Source: UBA1858 sp045105615 (GTDB lineage Bacteria; Pseudomonadota; Gammaproteobacteria; UBA4575). Taken from it: a DNA stretch of 64,000 bases. The notes below the pieces were generated by a model. The model made no database searches. It worked only from the letters and a program-made list of their open reading frames with translations, and was not told where the DNA came from. This document shows, piece by piece, positions 63,436-64,000 of the stretch. Where the stretch lies: positions 72,581 to 136,580 of the forward strand of contig JBGCDS010000026.1 in assembly GCA_045105615.1 (NCBI GenBank), in the 5' to 3' direction. The position numbers were made by a program, and so were the translations under genes. Each line of letters begins with the position of its first letter. Within the stretch, counting starts at the first letter, position 1.

Positions 63436-64000
63436 AAACGGGTTCCACCATTTCTTATTCTTTTTTTCTTCTTTCTTGATTTCATCGAGCGTAGGCTGTG
63501 ATTTAATGTATTCTTCTTGTGTGGGTGGTACATAGTCATCATCAAGCACCTTGGCTACTTCACTATCTGAGCTGCCAGCTTTTTGCAGTTCGGTAGCAGA
63601 GGATAATGTACGTATTGCACTGACGACATTAGGTGGCGATGAATTTCTTCTCAAAGGCAAGTCAGTTGTATTACCTGTTTCTTGTGATTTATATTTTCTT
63701 TCCAATAAGAAACGTATATCTGGTGAATAAGCATCCCAAGGGTCTGAAGTTACATATTTACGAGTGATGTTATTACTGGAAATAGACACAGTCTGTTGTC
63801 CAAACAATAGAAATGCAGCACCAGAATCAGCAACACGCAATCCATCTCTATCAATTGAGAATGCTACATCTATACATGTATTAACACGTTGTTCCTTCTC
63901 TGGCGAATTTCCGGCTCTAATACATACCTTGCGAATATAACTAATATGAGTATCAGTTACATCAACTGATCTTCCGTCAATACTACCTGATAGTTCTGTA
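63430..64000 (-). CDS. unidentified protein (N-terminus off window)
   Basis: The frame is open from the right edge to TAG at 63430-63432, giving 189 visible residues; a TTG at 63838-63840 is internal to it and probably not the start. The upstream part contains SGSIDGRSVDVTDTHISY, CIRAGN and TCIDVAFSIDRDG, a cysteine-containing globular segment. The C-terminal third is low complexity and charged (EEYIKSQPTLDEIKKEEK) and ends KKWWNPFD. I do not recognise a family. It may be longer than what is seen here. Confidence 0.7.
   Translation of the reverse strand, partial: TELSGSIDGRSVDVTDTHISYIRKVCIRAGNSPEKEQRVNTCIDVAFSIDRDGLRVADSGAAFLLFGQQTVSISSNNITRKYVTSDPWDAYSPDIRFLLERKYKSQETGNTTDLPLRRNSSPPNVVSAIRTLSSATELQKAGSSDSEVAKVLDDDYVPPTQEEYIKSQPTLDEIKKEEKKNKKWWNPFD

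Noticed and set aside
1..64000. CRISPR arrays, insertion sequences, prophage, tRNA or rRNA genes, defence islands
   Set aside because: None seen on reading; gaps are all below about 213 bp and hold no cloverleaf, repeat array or transposase-like frame.

Overview
The window is a chromosomal segment of a low-GC gammaproteobacterium that spans the replication origin neighbourhood. The evidence is the gene order: atpGAHFEBI, parB-parA, rsmG, mnmG, mnmE, yidC, yidD, rnpA and rpmH on the minus strand face dnaA-dnaN-recF-gyrB on the plus strand. Other blocks match those seen in Pseudomonas-like genomes: radC/coaBC-dut-algC-argB, pyrE beside an ExoIII/Crc-type gene, def-fmt divergent from lysM-dprA, tsaC-hemF-aroE, and his genes followed by tatABC. 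I cannot name a genus. Oxygen-dependent HemF and an H+-type F1Fo ATP synthase suggest an aerobic or facultative free-living cell that makes its own histidine, arginine, biotin and heme.

Layout. 1-4954: ATP synthase operon, cut off in atpG, with a clear sigma70 promoter at 5076-5104. 5165-13218: chromosome segregation, tRNA modification, membrane insertase and RNase P/L34 genes, all leftward. 13219-19572: dnaA, a 213-bp dnaA-dnaN spacer with DnaA-box-like sites (candidate oriC), dnaN, recF carrying two parS-like sites, and gyrB. 19719-25580: an envelope/repair block (SH3 anchor protein, ExoIII, orphan ParA-like ATPase, L,D-transpeptidase, DUF4197, AmpG-like permease, second ExoIII). 25660-31694: pyrE, DUF4124, argB, phosphomannomutase, dut, coaBC, radC. 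31691-43382: biotin (bioF, bioB), comF, ubiA, gamma-carbonic anhydrase, aroE, hemB, hemF, tsaC, topA, smg and dprA. 43478-56642: LysM protein, def, fmt, DUF4390, an NtrY/NtrX-type two-component pair, trkA, trkH, a methyltransferase, a lipid A acyltransferase, a TtcA-like protein and a proline iminopeptidase. 56639-64000: dtd, hisB-hisH-hisA-hisF-hisE, tatABC, gpmI and an incomplete unknown gene.

The genome is compact. No intergenic gap exceeds about 213 bp, many same-strand genes overlap by 1-26 bp, and several convergent pairs share bases of their stop codons. I see no rRNA, tRNA, CRISPR, insertion sequence or prophage.

I did not find a new multi-gene system; most of the content is conserved housekeeping. 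The points most worth a second look are: a 10-bp hairpin that sequesters the dprA ribosome binding site; an NtrX-like regulator whose AAA+ domain has lost its Walker A lysine and GAFTGA loop; a catalytically intact ExoIII at the locus where pseudomonads carry Crc; the parS pair inside recF; and the absence of rsmB and hisI from otherwise conserved neighbourhoods.
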